A stretch of 49,637 nt of DNA from an uncultured bacterium (lineage in GTDB: Bacteria > Myxococcota_A > Polyangia > Polyangiales > Houyiibacteriaceae), in assembly GCA_938024995.1 (NCBI GenBank), contig CALJDU010000083.1:1-49637 (forward strand), read 5' to 3'. Numbering within the stretch: the stretch's first letter is position 1; every line of letters begins with the position of its first letter. Below, in pieces: positions 37,446 through 44,922 of this stretch. Made by a program: the position numbers and the translations under genes. The notes under the pieces were generated by a model that was given only the letters and a program-made list of their open reading frames with translations, made no database searches and was not told the origin of the DNA.

Positions 37446-38185
37446 GCGCGTTCCTCAGGCTGCTCGCCCAATCGTTCGATGAGCTTCAGGACCGCTCGCG
37501 CAGCGGCTTGTTCGGCGTCGGTTTTGGATCGACCTTCGCCTTGGGCGCGCTGTCCCGCCGCGTCGATCTCCACGAAGAAGCGCTGCGCGTGATCAGGGCC
37601 CTCGATCTTCGTCAGTGAGTACGTCGGCGTGCCCATGCCGCGCGCCTGCGAGACCTCTTGGATGCGCGACTTGTGATCGCGCCGGCCTTCCGCGGTCGCC
37701 ACGCGATCCGCGAAGAGCCGACGGGAGAGCTCGAACGCCGCGAGCGGCCCGCCGTCCAAGAAGACCGCGCCGACACATGCCTCGAGGGCGCTCGCGAGCA
37801 AACGCGGCTTCTCCCGTCCGCCAGAGCGCTCCTCGCCTTTGCCGAGCCGTAGGTGCGCGCCCAGGTTCAGCTCGCGCGCGACCTCCTCAAGACCCGTTTC
37901 GCACACGACCTCAGCGCGTCGCCGAGTGAGCGCGCCTTCGCGGACCTTCGGACTATCGTCGAAGAGCATGGAGGCCACCGCAGCACCCAAAATCGCGTCG
38001 CCAAGAAACTCCAAACGCTCGTTGTGGACCGGCGCCAGCTTGGGTCGCTCGTTCGCGAAAGAGCGATGCGTGAGCGCGTCGCGGAGATGGTCGCGATGGA
38101 CGAACTCGTAGCCCAAGGCGTTCATCAGGTCGTCGAGAGTCGGCTCCACCGGGAGTGAAATAGCACCGAGAGAGGTCAAAGCCAC
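37442..38185 (-). CDS. rnc: Ribonuclease III
   Basis: 247 residues from GTG 38185 (TTG 38221 is an alternative with 12 more). Double-strand-specific endonuclease. The catalytic signature HNERLEFLGDAILG is intact with its Glu and Asp; a second acidic cluster (EACVGAVFLDGG) follows. A double-stranded RNA-binding domain is at the C terminus (SRIQEVSQARGMGTPTYSL ... AEQAAARAVLKLIE). Translationally coupled to the peptidase gene through GTGA. Confidence 0.93.
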   Translation of the reverse strand: MALTSLGAISLPVEPTLDDLMNALGYEFVHRDHLRDALTHRSFANERPKLAPVHNERLEFLGDAILGAAVASMLFDDSPKVREGALTRRRAEVVCETGLEEVARELNLGAHLRLGKGEERSGGREKPRLLASALEACVGAVFLDGGPLAAFELSRRLFADRVATAEGRRDHKSRIQEVSQARGMGTPTYSLTKIEGPDHAQRFFVEIDAAGQRAQGEGRSKTDAEQAAARAVLKLIERLGEQPEERA

Positions 38186-38289
38186 CCGTCCGGGTAAATA
38201 GTCGAGCTCCAAATCACCCAACTTATGGCGTTTTTGCGACGATCAACGAGACGTGGAACCAAATCGCGTCTCGGGCGTCCGTCCCATAC

Positions 38290-39021
38290 ATGCCCCGGTC
38301 CATCACAGAAGCCGCGCGCGGTGTTTTTCTCGGAATGCTGCTCCTCGTCGGTGGGAGCCTCGTCGCCAGCTCGGTCTGCCTCAGTCCAGCGATCGCCCAG
38401 CGAGTGGGCAAGGTGGAGCAGAGAGCGGAGACCCGCGCGCAGCGACGAGTGCTCGAGATCCTTGAGCGCGTTCGCGGCAACATCCGCGAGACCCGGTACC
38501 AGCACCAAACGCGTGTTCGCGAAGCCCGTGGTCAGTACTTCTGGGACTGCTCGGGCATGGCCGCGTGGATCCTCCGTCGGTCGGCGCCGCGAGCGCTTCG
38601 TTCCATCCAGCGAGACCGTCCCGTCGCGCGTTCCTTCTTCCGCGTGATCGACCGCGCTCCGACCACGCGGTTCCGCGGTGGTTGGAAGAAGATCGATCAC
38701 ATCGAGAACGTGCGCCCGGGTGATGTCTTCGCGTGGCTGCGTCCCCCGGACTGGCCTCGCCGAAACACCGGTCACGTCGGCTTCGTTCTCGAGGCCCCAG
38801 AACGCGTTCCCGGAACGCAGGCGTACACGGTGCGGATCGCAGACGCGACGTCCTACCCACACCAAGACGACACCCGCACCTGGCAGGTCGACACGGGCTA
38901 CGGCGAAGGCACGATCCTCTGGACCACGGACGGTCGCGGCCAGGCCCTCGCCTACGGTTGGTTCGGAACGCGGAGCCCGCGCGTCGTGGAGACACGCGCG
39001 GTGTTCGGACGCGTCAACTGA
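38290..39021 (+). CDS. NlpC/P60-like exported hydrolase
   Basis: 243 residues. N-terminal signal peptide with AIA|Q. The catalytic pattern of C40 peptidases is visible: DCSGMAAW with Cys87, and NTGHVGFVLE with His162, preceded by RPGDVFAW. A third polar residue of the usual triad is not obvious. Family members cut peptidoglycan stem peptides. It diverges from rnc (104 bases from its start). Confidence 0.82.
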   Translation: MPRSITEAARGVFLGMLLLVGGSLVASSVCLSPAIAQRVGKVEQRAETRAQRRVLEILERVRGNIRETRYQHQTRVREARGQYFWDCSGMAAWILRRSAPRALRSIQRDRPVARSFFRVIDRAPTTRFRGGWKKIDHIENVRPGDVFAWLRPPDWPRRNTGHVGFVLEAPERVPGTQAYTVRIADATSYPHQDDTRTWQVDTGYGEGTILWTTDGRGQALAYGWFGTRSPRVVETRAVFGRVN

Positions 39022-39070
39022 TAGCGCGAAAAGGAAAGAGCAGGCGAAGGACCTCCACCTGCTCTCCGCA

Positions 39071-39502
39071 TCACATCAGCGGTTGGCCACCCACGATGAC
39101 CGAGTCGATGTACCAATGGTCACTCATGCTGGTCAGCAAGAACGACGCGGGGACCTCGCCACTCGGTGTCGCCAGAACGCCTTCGATGGACGCGCTCATC
39201 CCGTTCACGTTGAAGCCCTTCACGGAGAACCCGGTGTGCTGGCTCAGCGCTGGCATCGTGGTGACCGCCTGCTGGAACGACTGCACGTTGTGTGAGGACT
39301 GGTACGCGCCCGACATCCGGGAGAGCGCCTGCGAGTGGTTGCTCGCGCGCACGTCATCGAGGAAGCCCTGAGCTTGCCCACCTGGTTCCGCCAGCATGCT
39401 CTTGCACCAGAGGAGCGAACCTCCGCCACAGCACATGCTGAGAAGAAAGAGTACGGCGCAACCTGCGCCTACGATCTTGATGATCTTGCTGTTGTCAGCC
39501 AT
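39071..39502 (-). CDS. Small membrane-anchored protein, unknown function
   Basis: 143 residues. One N-terminal membrane segment with several Cys (IVGAGCAVLFLLSMCCGGGS) and a soluble cystatin-like region with VQSFQQAVTTMPALS and SASIEGVLATPSG, resembling DUF4864/nuclear-transport-factor-like folds. AAGGA lies four to five bases before ATG 39502. Lies convergent with the NlpC-like gene. Confidence 0.75.
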   Translation of the reverse strand: MADNSKIIKIVGAGCAVLFLLSMCCGGGSLLWCKSMLAEPGGQAQGFLDDVRASNHSQALSRMSGAYQSSHNVQSFQQAVTTMPALSQHTGFSVKGFNVNGMSASIEGVLATPSGEVPASFLLTSMSDHWYIDSVIVGGQPLM

Positions 39503-39654
39503 CGGAGTTCCTTCTGGGTTCCTTTGCGGTCGCGGACGTTACCAGCTTCGCGGGAAGAACGCGCCACTGAATACCCCTTACGTCGATAATCGCGAACGCC
39601 TTCCCTTTGCGCCGACCTTCCTGAAGCGGTCGTCCGGGATGCTCTCCGCGTCCC

Positions 39655-41004
39655 TCAGTTTTGGGAGTCAGGAAGGTCGAAACGAACGATCAACCCGTGG
39701 GGCTGGTTCGGTCGAAACGTCAGGGTGACGCCATGTTGATCCGCGACCTCGCGCGCGATCGCCAGACCCAGCCCACGCCCCGAGACGTTGCGGGTCCGCG
39801 CTGCGCCGCCCCGGAACCTTGGCTCCGTCACGCGCGCTCGCTCGCCCGCGGACATCCCAGGACCGTCGTCGAGAACCTCGAGCGAGTCACGCTCCAGAAC
39901 GAGCGCGACGTGACCCCGTTCGCCCCGGTCCGCTTGGTCATTGTAGCGAATCGCGTTGTGGACCACGTTTCCGAGCGCGCGCTCCAGCAACGTCACGTCT
40001 CCGCGTATCACCACGTCGTTTCGCGGAACCGCGAACTCGAGAGAGACGTTCGCCTCTGCGGCGACTGGGCGATGGCGCGCACAGACGCGCTCTACCAACC
40101 GGCTCAGCGAGACCTCTTCGTCGAGCATCGGAACGATCCCGGCTTCGAAGCGCGCGACGGTCCCGAGATTTTGCACAAGCGAGGCGAGGTAGTGCGACTC
40201 GCGGATCGCTTCCCCGACGACATGCCGGTCCTCGCCCTCGGCGGTCGAGCGGAGCTTCACGAGATGACCCTGCAGCACGGTGAGCGGAACCATCACGTCA
40301 TGCGTCGTGTTGGAAACGTAGGCCGAGAGCGCGCTCTCGCGTCTCTTCAGCTCCGCGAGCTGATCGGTCAGCTCAAGTCGCTGCCCACGGAAAGCGTCGG
40401 AGAGGACATCCAGCTCGTCGGCGCCTTCGGTGGGCGAAAGCTCTTCGCCCTCTTCAAGCGCTCGAGTGAGCCGCCGAATCCGGCTCACGATCGGTCCGGC
40501 CGCTGCGAACGCGATGGTCGCGGTCGCGAACCCGATCAAGATCGCGGCGAGCCAGATCCCCGCCGGGGGGGTCGATCGCGCTGGACGCCGGGTGACCATG
40601 ATCGCGCACGGACCCTCGGTCCACGGCATCCGAACCGCGATGATCCGCGACCGCTCTCGAACGACTGACGCGACCGCCTCCCCTTCGCTCAACGCGGTCT
40701 GCAGCTCGCGCGGGAGCTCTCGAGCACGTGGACGCGAAGGCTCGAACGCCGACGAGTACGCCACCAAGCCCCTTGGTCCAGCCGCCGCGTTACGCCCTGG
40801 CCTTCCTCGTCCTGGGCGACCAAAGCGACGCGGTCGCGCTTCGCAACGCGCGCGCCCCCCTTCTTCCATCCGCGTGAGGATCGACTCCGCGACCGCAGAG
40901 ACCTCGACCGCTTCGCTCCACGCTTTCTGCGCGTACGAAAGCCCCAACATCAACGGGACCACCGCGACGACGATCGTCAACGCGAGCTTCGCGCGCAGCT
41001 TCAC
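39655..41004 (-). CDS. Sensor histidine kinase of the two-component system
   Basis: 449 residues. Membrane segment at 7-25, periplasmic loop to about 150, second segment near 155-175, HAMP-like linker, then HisKA with SNTTHDVMVPLTVLQGHL (His about 234) and an ATPase domain with NVVHNAIRYN, DDGPGMS and GRGLGLAIARE. It starts with GTG immediately after the TAG of the response-regulator gene, so it is co-translated. It senses envelope state (inference from the Spy-like neighbour), as CpxA does. Confidence 0.92.
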   Translation of the reverse strand: MKLRAKLALTIVVAVVPLMLGLSYAQKAWSEAVEVSAVAESILTRMEEGGRARCEARPRRFGRPGRGRPGRNAAAGPRGLVAYSSAFEPSRPRARELPRELQTALSEGEAVASVVRERSRIIAVRMPWTEGPCAIMVTRRPARSTPPAGIWLAAILIGFATATIAFAAAGPIVSRIRRLTRALEEGEELSPTEGADELDVLSDAFRGQRLELTDQLAELKRRESALSAYVSNTTHDVMVPLTVLQGHLVKLRSTAEGEDRHVVGEAIRESHYLASLVQNLGTVARFEAGIVPMLDEEVSLSRLVERVCARHRPVAAEANVSLEFAVPRNDVVIRGDVTLLERALGNVVHNAIRYNDQADRGERGHVALVLERDSLEVLDDGPGMSAGERARVTEPRFRGGAARTRNVSGRGLGLAIAREVADQHGVTLTFRPNQPHGLIVRFDLPDSQN

Positions 41005-41676
41005 CTACTCGTCGCCGCCTCGCTCGAGCCGGTAGCCGATCCCCCAGACAGTCGCGACCTGCCCGCTCGCGTCGCCCAGCTTCTTGCGCAGGCGAGATAC
41101 ATGCACATCAAGCGTCCGCTCGGTCCCCGCGCGATCCGGATCGAGCGCCGAGTCCACGAGCGCGGCGCGGCTCACCGCGGAGCCCGACCGACGCGCCAAG
41201 TGAAGCAGGATCTCAAACTCGACTTTTGTGAGCTCGACGGGCTGCCCGCTCACTTTCAACGTGCGGGCGCCGGGAGCGATCTCGAGCGCGCCCACCACGA
41301 TGCTGTTCTCTTCGCGGTGCATCGTTGGTCGCCGCAAGCGCGCAGACACCCTCGCCGTGAGCTCCTCCGGCCAGAACGGCTTGGTGACGTAGTCGTCCGC
41401 ACCGAGCTTCAGGCCGCGCACCTTGTCGGCCGTGTCGTCTCGCGCGCTCAAGATCAGAATGGGAACGTCCGACCGCTTTCGGAAGAGCTTCAGAAGATCC
41501 AGCCCGTAGGTCCCCGGGAGCATCAAGTCGAGCATCACGAGCGCGTAGATCCCGAGCTCCGCTTCACGCGCCTCGTCCCCATCTTTGATCCAGGTCGGCG
41601 TCAGCTTCATGCCGCGGAGGTGCTCGCAGATCTGCGCGCCGAGCTTCTCGTCGTCTTCGATCACAAGGACGTTCAT
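41005..41676 (-). CDS. OmpR/PhoB-family response regulator
   Basis: 223 residues from ATG 41676 (MNVLVIEDDEKLGAQ). The upstream open frame runs through the repeats of the Spy-like gene and is not real. Receiver with DD near 8-9, phospho-Asp in LVMLDLMLPG, Lys in YVTKPFWP; winged-helix output with RTLDVHVSRLRKKLGD, GIGYRLE. Order Spy-like, regulator, sensor in one minus-strand operon with gaps of 2 and 0 bases. Confidence 0.93.
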   Translation of the reverse strand: MNVLVIEDDEKLGAQICEHLRGMKLTPTWIKDGDEAREAELGIYALVMLDLMLPGTYGLDLLKLFRKRSDVPILILSARDDTADKVRGLKLGADDYVTKPFWPEELTARVSARLRRPTMHREENSIVVGALEIAPGARTLKVSGQPVELTKVEFEILLHLARRSGSAVSRAALVDSALDPDRAGTERTLDVHVSRLRKKLGDASGQVATVWGIGYRLERGGDE

Positions 41677-41678
41677 GC

Positions 41679-42254
41679 TCAACCGTCGAAGGGCTCGTAA
41701 GGAGCGCCGTCTCCCATGTTCTGACCGCGCATATTCTGACCACGCATGTTCTGACCGCGCATGTTCTGACCACGCATGTTCTGACCGCGCATGTTCTGAC
41801 CGCGCATGTTCTGGCGGCGCATGTTCATTCTGCTCCTTCGGCCACGCATCCCCCTCGCCCTGCGCGCTCGTCGCTCTGCGTTCCAACCACGCCGCGCGAC
41901 ACGAAAGCGGTCGCGTTGCGCGCACGTCAGGATCGCGTGAAGCCGATCATCGGACTCCCACGCGATTTGCCGTCGCGCTTGTTTGAACTCGGGGGTGCCG
42001 CGGCCAAGGCGGTTGCGCTCCGCGACGATTCGCTCACGCGTCTGCCGCATCAGCTGCCGGATCTGCTGCTGCTGTGTGTCGCTGAGCTCGACCGCTTCCG
42101 CGATCCGCCGAACACGACGCTCGATTCGCTGGTCAGGGGTCAGCCGCTCGGTCTCGCGCGGCGCGTCGTCCTGCGCACAAAGAGTCGCGGGGAGCGCGGC
42201 GAAACCGAAGAGAAGCGCGCCGAGCAAGAGAAAACCAATCGCGAACCGAGTCAT
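41679..42254 (-). CDS. Spy/CpxP-like periplasmic protein with NMRGQ repeats
   Basis: 191 residues. ATG 42254 follows AGGTGG at four bases; signal peptide ends LCA|QD. The central helical part (ELSDTQQQQIRQLMRQTRERI) matches the LTxxQ/CpxP-Spy fold that protects or senses misfolded periplasmic proteins. The tail is seven in-frame repeats of NMRGQ-type (15-base DNA units). It heads the operon with the response regulator (2-base gap) and histidine kinase, like a feedback module of the Cpx type. Confidence 0.85.
   Translation of the reverse strand: MTRFAIGFLLLGALLFGFAALPATLCAQDDAPRETERLTPDQRIERRVRRIAEAVELSDTQQQQIRQLMRQTRERIVAERNRLGRGTPEFKQARRQIAWESDDRLHAILTCAQRDRFRVARRGWNAERRARRARGMRGRRSRMNMRRQNMRGQNMRGQNMRGQNMRGQNMRGQNMRGQNMGDGAPYEPFDG
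41715..41819. repeat. Seven 15-base tandem repeats within a coding tail
   Basis: Units of type CATGTTCTGACCGCG begin every 15 bases from 41715 and differ at one to three bases. They encode the Met/Arg/Gly/Gln/Asn tail of the Spy-like protein in frame, so copy number can change without frameshift. The TGA-free reverse frame also makes a long but false extension of the response-regulator frame. Confidence 0.9.
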
Positions 42255-42274
42255 AAATCCACCTTAGGAAGGAC

Positions 42275-42292
42275 GTCTAACGAAAGTCTGAC
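42275..42292. promoter_or_regulatory. Direct-repeat operator candidate for the OmpR-family regulator
   Basis: GTCTAAC, four bases, GTCTGAC: a 7-base direct repeat with 11-base periodicity, 20 bases upstream of the Spy-like start. PhoB/OmpR-type dimers bind tandem half sites of this spacing. Autoregulation is inferred. Confidence 0.45.
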
Positions 42293-42379
42293 GCATCCCG
42301 TCCTCATTTGCCGCAATCACGAGTCGCGAAGCGAAGACGGTGACGTGAATCCAGCGCAAACGTCTGTACTCTCTCGCTC

Positions 42380-43219
42380 GTGCCTGGTCCGAACGCCACG
42401 AACGTCTATCGCCAAGGAGACGGTCCGCGCGCCATCTTTCTTCACGCCAACGGCTACCCGCCGCTCGCGTACCGACCCTTCCTCGACGCGCTGACGTCCG
42501 GGAGCGATGGGGACCCCCTCGACGTAACCGCGTACGCGACCCGTCCGCTCTTGGGTCACCCTGCGCGTCGAACGCACTGGGTACAGCTCGCGCTCGACGT
42601 TCTCGACACGCTCGACGAACCGGTCATCGGCATCGGTCATTCGATGGGCGCAACCGCGCTTCTCCAAGCCGCGCGACGACACCCACAGGCGTTCAACGCG
42701 CTCGTCTTGATCGAGCCAGCAATGACGCACGCCTGGCAAGCGCGCCTGCTCCCCTTCATCCCGATGTGGCTGATTGATCGGCTTGGTCCCAGCGGTCCGA
42801 CGCGGCGCAAGCGCGACCGCTGGCCAGATGCCGATGCCTATCGCGCGAGCGCCAAACGCTCGGGGCTCTATGACCGCTTCTCCAAAGAAGCGATGGACGC
42901 GCTCGTCGCCGCAGCGGTCGCGCCTCGCGGAGATCAAGTCGCGCTGACGTTTCCGAAGGCATGGGAAGCGATGTTCTTCACGCTCGCGCCGCACCCCAGC
43001 CGCGATGCCGAAGCGACGCGAATCCCTCTCGTCGCGCTGCGCGCCGCTTCGTCGATCTTCTTGGACGATGCGCGATGGAACGCTCTGCTTCGCGCGCGCC
43101 CCGATGCGATCACGAGGCAACTCGCGGGGTACGGCCACCTGCTCCCGCTCGAGGCCCCGGAGAAAACCGCGCGCGCTGTCGTTGCCGGACTGCGCGAGGC
43201 GAAGGTCCTTCGAGAGTGA
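42380..43219 (+). CDS. Alpha/beta-hydrolase
   Basis: 279 residues from GTG 42380. Fold motifs: HANGYPP near the oxyanion side, GHSMGA with nucleophile Ser (about 90), catalytic Asp region (ALRAASSIFLDDA), and GYGHLLPLEAP with the catalytic His. Cytoplasmic esterase or hydrolase of unknown substrate. Shares the gap with the Spy-like gene (divergent) and converges on the membrane protein. Confidence 0.85.
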   Translation: MPGPNATNVYRQGDGPRAIFLHANGYPPLAYRPFLDALTSGSDGDPLDVTAYATRPLLGHPARRTHWVQLALDVLDTLDEPVIGIGHSMGATALLQAARRHPQAFNALVLIEPAMTHAWQARLLPFIPMWLIDRLGPSGPTRRKRDRWPDADAYRASAKRSGLYDRFSKEAMDALVAAAVAPRGDQVALTFPKAWEAMFFTLAPHPSRDAEATRIPLVALRAASSIFLDDARWNALLRARPDAITRQLAGYGHLLPLEAPEKTARAVVAGLREAKVLRE

Positions 43220-43228
43220 GCGTACGAG

Positions 43229-43741
43229 TCAGCTTCGGGTAAACGGACGCTCGGCAGACCACATCCGCTTGATGAGCACGATCGGGATCAAGAACCACGG
43301 CGCGTTCGCGAAGAGCACCATCGGCGCCTCTGGCGTCGCGTGCCCGCCGACCATCTCCTCGAAGCAAATGATGAAAACGTTCGTCATCATGACGGACGCC
43401 CAGATCACGCTCGGCATCCGGATCCAGTTCTTCCCTTTCACGAACGCGTAGATCGCGAACGCGTAGAACGGCCCAAAGAAGAGCTGATCGATCCAGATGG
43501 TCGCCCGCCACCACGCTTCCCGCGCCATCAACGGTGGGTCGAACGTGCGCCCCCACCAGTGCACCAAGTCGACCATCGCCGCCGGTGGCCAGAGCGGGTA
43601 TTCGAAGTTCTCCGGGTCATCGATGACCAACTGCTCGATGTCCACGATGTACGTGATGAACGAGATGTTGAGCACGAAGAACCCAACGAACAGCCAGTCG
43701 AGCTTGCGCTCACGAAAAGGGATGACCTCAGGTTCCGACAT
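43229..43741 (-). CDS. Four-helix membrane protein, EXPERA-like
   Basis: 170 residues, four hydrophobic segments (near 17-35, 85-105, 115-130, 145-160). The pattern of FYAFAIYAFVKGKNWIR, followed by IICFEEMVGG and PWFLIPIVLI, resembles the EXPERA/TMEM97 family of sterol-isomerase-like proteins; this is tentative. Converges with the hydrolase (9-base gap). Confidence 0.7.
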   Translation of the reverse strand: MSEPEVIPFRERKLDWLFVGFFVLNISFITYIVDIEQLVIDDPENFEYPLWPPAAMVDLVHWWGRTFDPPLMAREAWWRATIWIDQLFFGPFYAFAIYAFVKGKNWIRMPSVIWASVMMTNVFIICFEEMVGGHATPEAPMVLFANAPWFLIPIVLIKRMWSAERPFTRS

Positions 43742-43903
43742 GCGGCGAAGGATACGCGAGTGCCACTGGCTGTTGGACAGGACGACTGCGACAAAGGCGT
43801 CCCATCAGGTGTGCAGCTCGCTAACGACTTGTCACAGTTCGTCATTCCAGCCGTGTCTTCGAGGGCGCGCGCGCTGGCATGACTTGTGCTCATTCAACAC
43901 TCC

Positions 43904-44549
43904 ATGAAACTTGTGGCGACGTGCTTGGTGTCTGTCTTGGTGTTGTCGGTGCGGGAGGGACACAGAGTCCGATCGATCTGGCTACATCGACGAGGGAATG
44001 GTGGTCTGCCCAGGGGGTCATTGGCGCTCTTGCTACGGCCCGTGCGGCGAACAGATGATCGTCGCGGTCGACACAACCTGTATCCCGAACTGCGGCGACT
44101 GGTCGCCAGAGCCGTCAATCGCCGACGACTGTGCGACCTGCGAGACCAGTGACGACTGCGCCATGGTTCCGAGCGAAGGCGCCTGCTGCGACGGTGCGTG
44201 TGGGTTCGCGGAAGGGATCGCGGTCAGCGCAGAGGACGCCTGCAGCTGTGATGAGGTCGCTTGCCGAGGGGACGTGACCCCGCGACCTGTCGCCGAGTGC
44301 AGCGAGTTCGGTACATGCATCCCAAACTCGGGTGTCTACAACTACTGCGAAAGCGACGCTGACTGCATCGCCGTGACCGCCGGGTGCTGTGAGTGCGGTG
44401 GACAACGTACGGCCATTCGCGCGGACGACCTGGAGGTGTTCAAGTACGACTTCTGTCCGACGGGTTCGTGGGTGCCAGAGGATTGCGCGCCGTGCGCGGA
44501 GGAACGAGACATCCCGACATGCTTGAACAACCAGTGCGTGCTCCTCTAG
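43904..44549 (+). pseudogene. Cys-rich lipoprotein gene broken by one-base frameshift
   Basis: The frame from ATG 43904 encodes a signal (MKLVATCLVSVLVLS) but then leaves the coding frame, while the +1 frame carries about 200 residues with about 30 Cys (for example CETSDDCAMVPSEGACC). Dropping one base near 43948 (one G of TCGGTG) joins them as LVLSC|GRDTESD, a perfect lipobox. So the ancestral gene was a Cys-rich lipoprotein of about 214 residues. It may be a true mutation, a phase-variable site or a base error. Cys pattern resembles the lipoprotein at 15.6 kb in style, not sequence. Confidence 0.7.
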
Positions 44550-44589
44550 GAGACCGCCGAAGGCGTCGCGCGCTGATCGGGGATTCGAC

Positions 44590-44721
44590 GCGCGCTGCTC
44601 GGCGCGCCGAGCAGCGCGCCACTCGGTACCGCGCTGCTCGGTACAGAGTGGCGCGCTCGGTGGCGCGCGCTGCTCGGTACGGCGCGCGCTGCTCGGTACT
44701 ACGGCGCGCGCTGCTCGGTAC
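44590..44721. repeat. GC-rich palindrome and GCGCGCTGCTCGGTAC repeats (REP-like)
   Basis: A perfect 30-base palindrome (44590-44619, centre GGCGCGCC) is followed by near-identical copies of GCGCGCTGCTCGGTAC, complete at 44665, 44684 and 44706 with a partial copy near 44629. The rest of 44550-44922 is non-coding. Proximity to a REP-type transposase gene makes REP/BIME-like elements the best reading. Confidence 0.7.
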
Positions 44722-44922
44722 GAGGTACTGATCAGGAGAGGGACGGCGCGAGATGAAGTTCTTGGCATTTTCCGCGACGGACCGCGCTCGGCGACGCAAC
44801 CGATTCCGCCCAAGCCGAACGATACCGCTCGTGCTCCACTTCGACCTCAAGACCGACGGACCGATCCGCGACCTCGGCCTCCACCAAGTCGCGCTTCGCC
44901 CTCGTCGGCGCTCTGCGATGAG

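Noticed and set aside
41715..41819. CRISPR array reading of the 15-base repeats
   Set aside because: No spacers; units are contiguous and in a coding frame.
41677..41925. N-terminal extension of the response regulator to 41925
   Set aside because: It reads through the Spy-like gene's repeats in another frame; receiver homology begins at 41676.
44590..44721. CRISPR array reading of the GC-rich repeats
   Set aside because: Intervals are 3-6 bases and irregular; palindromic nature and the nearby RAYT fit REP elements better. No cas genes.
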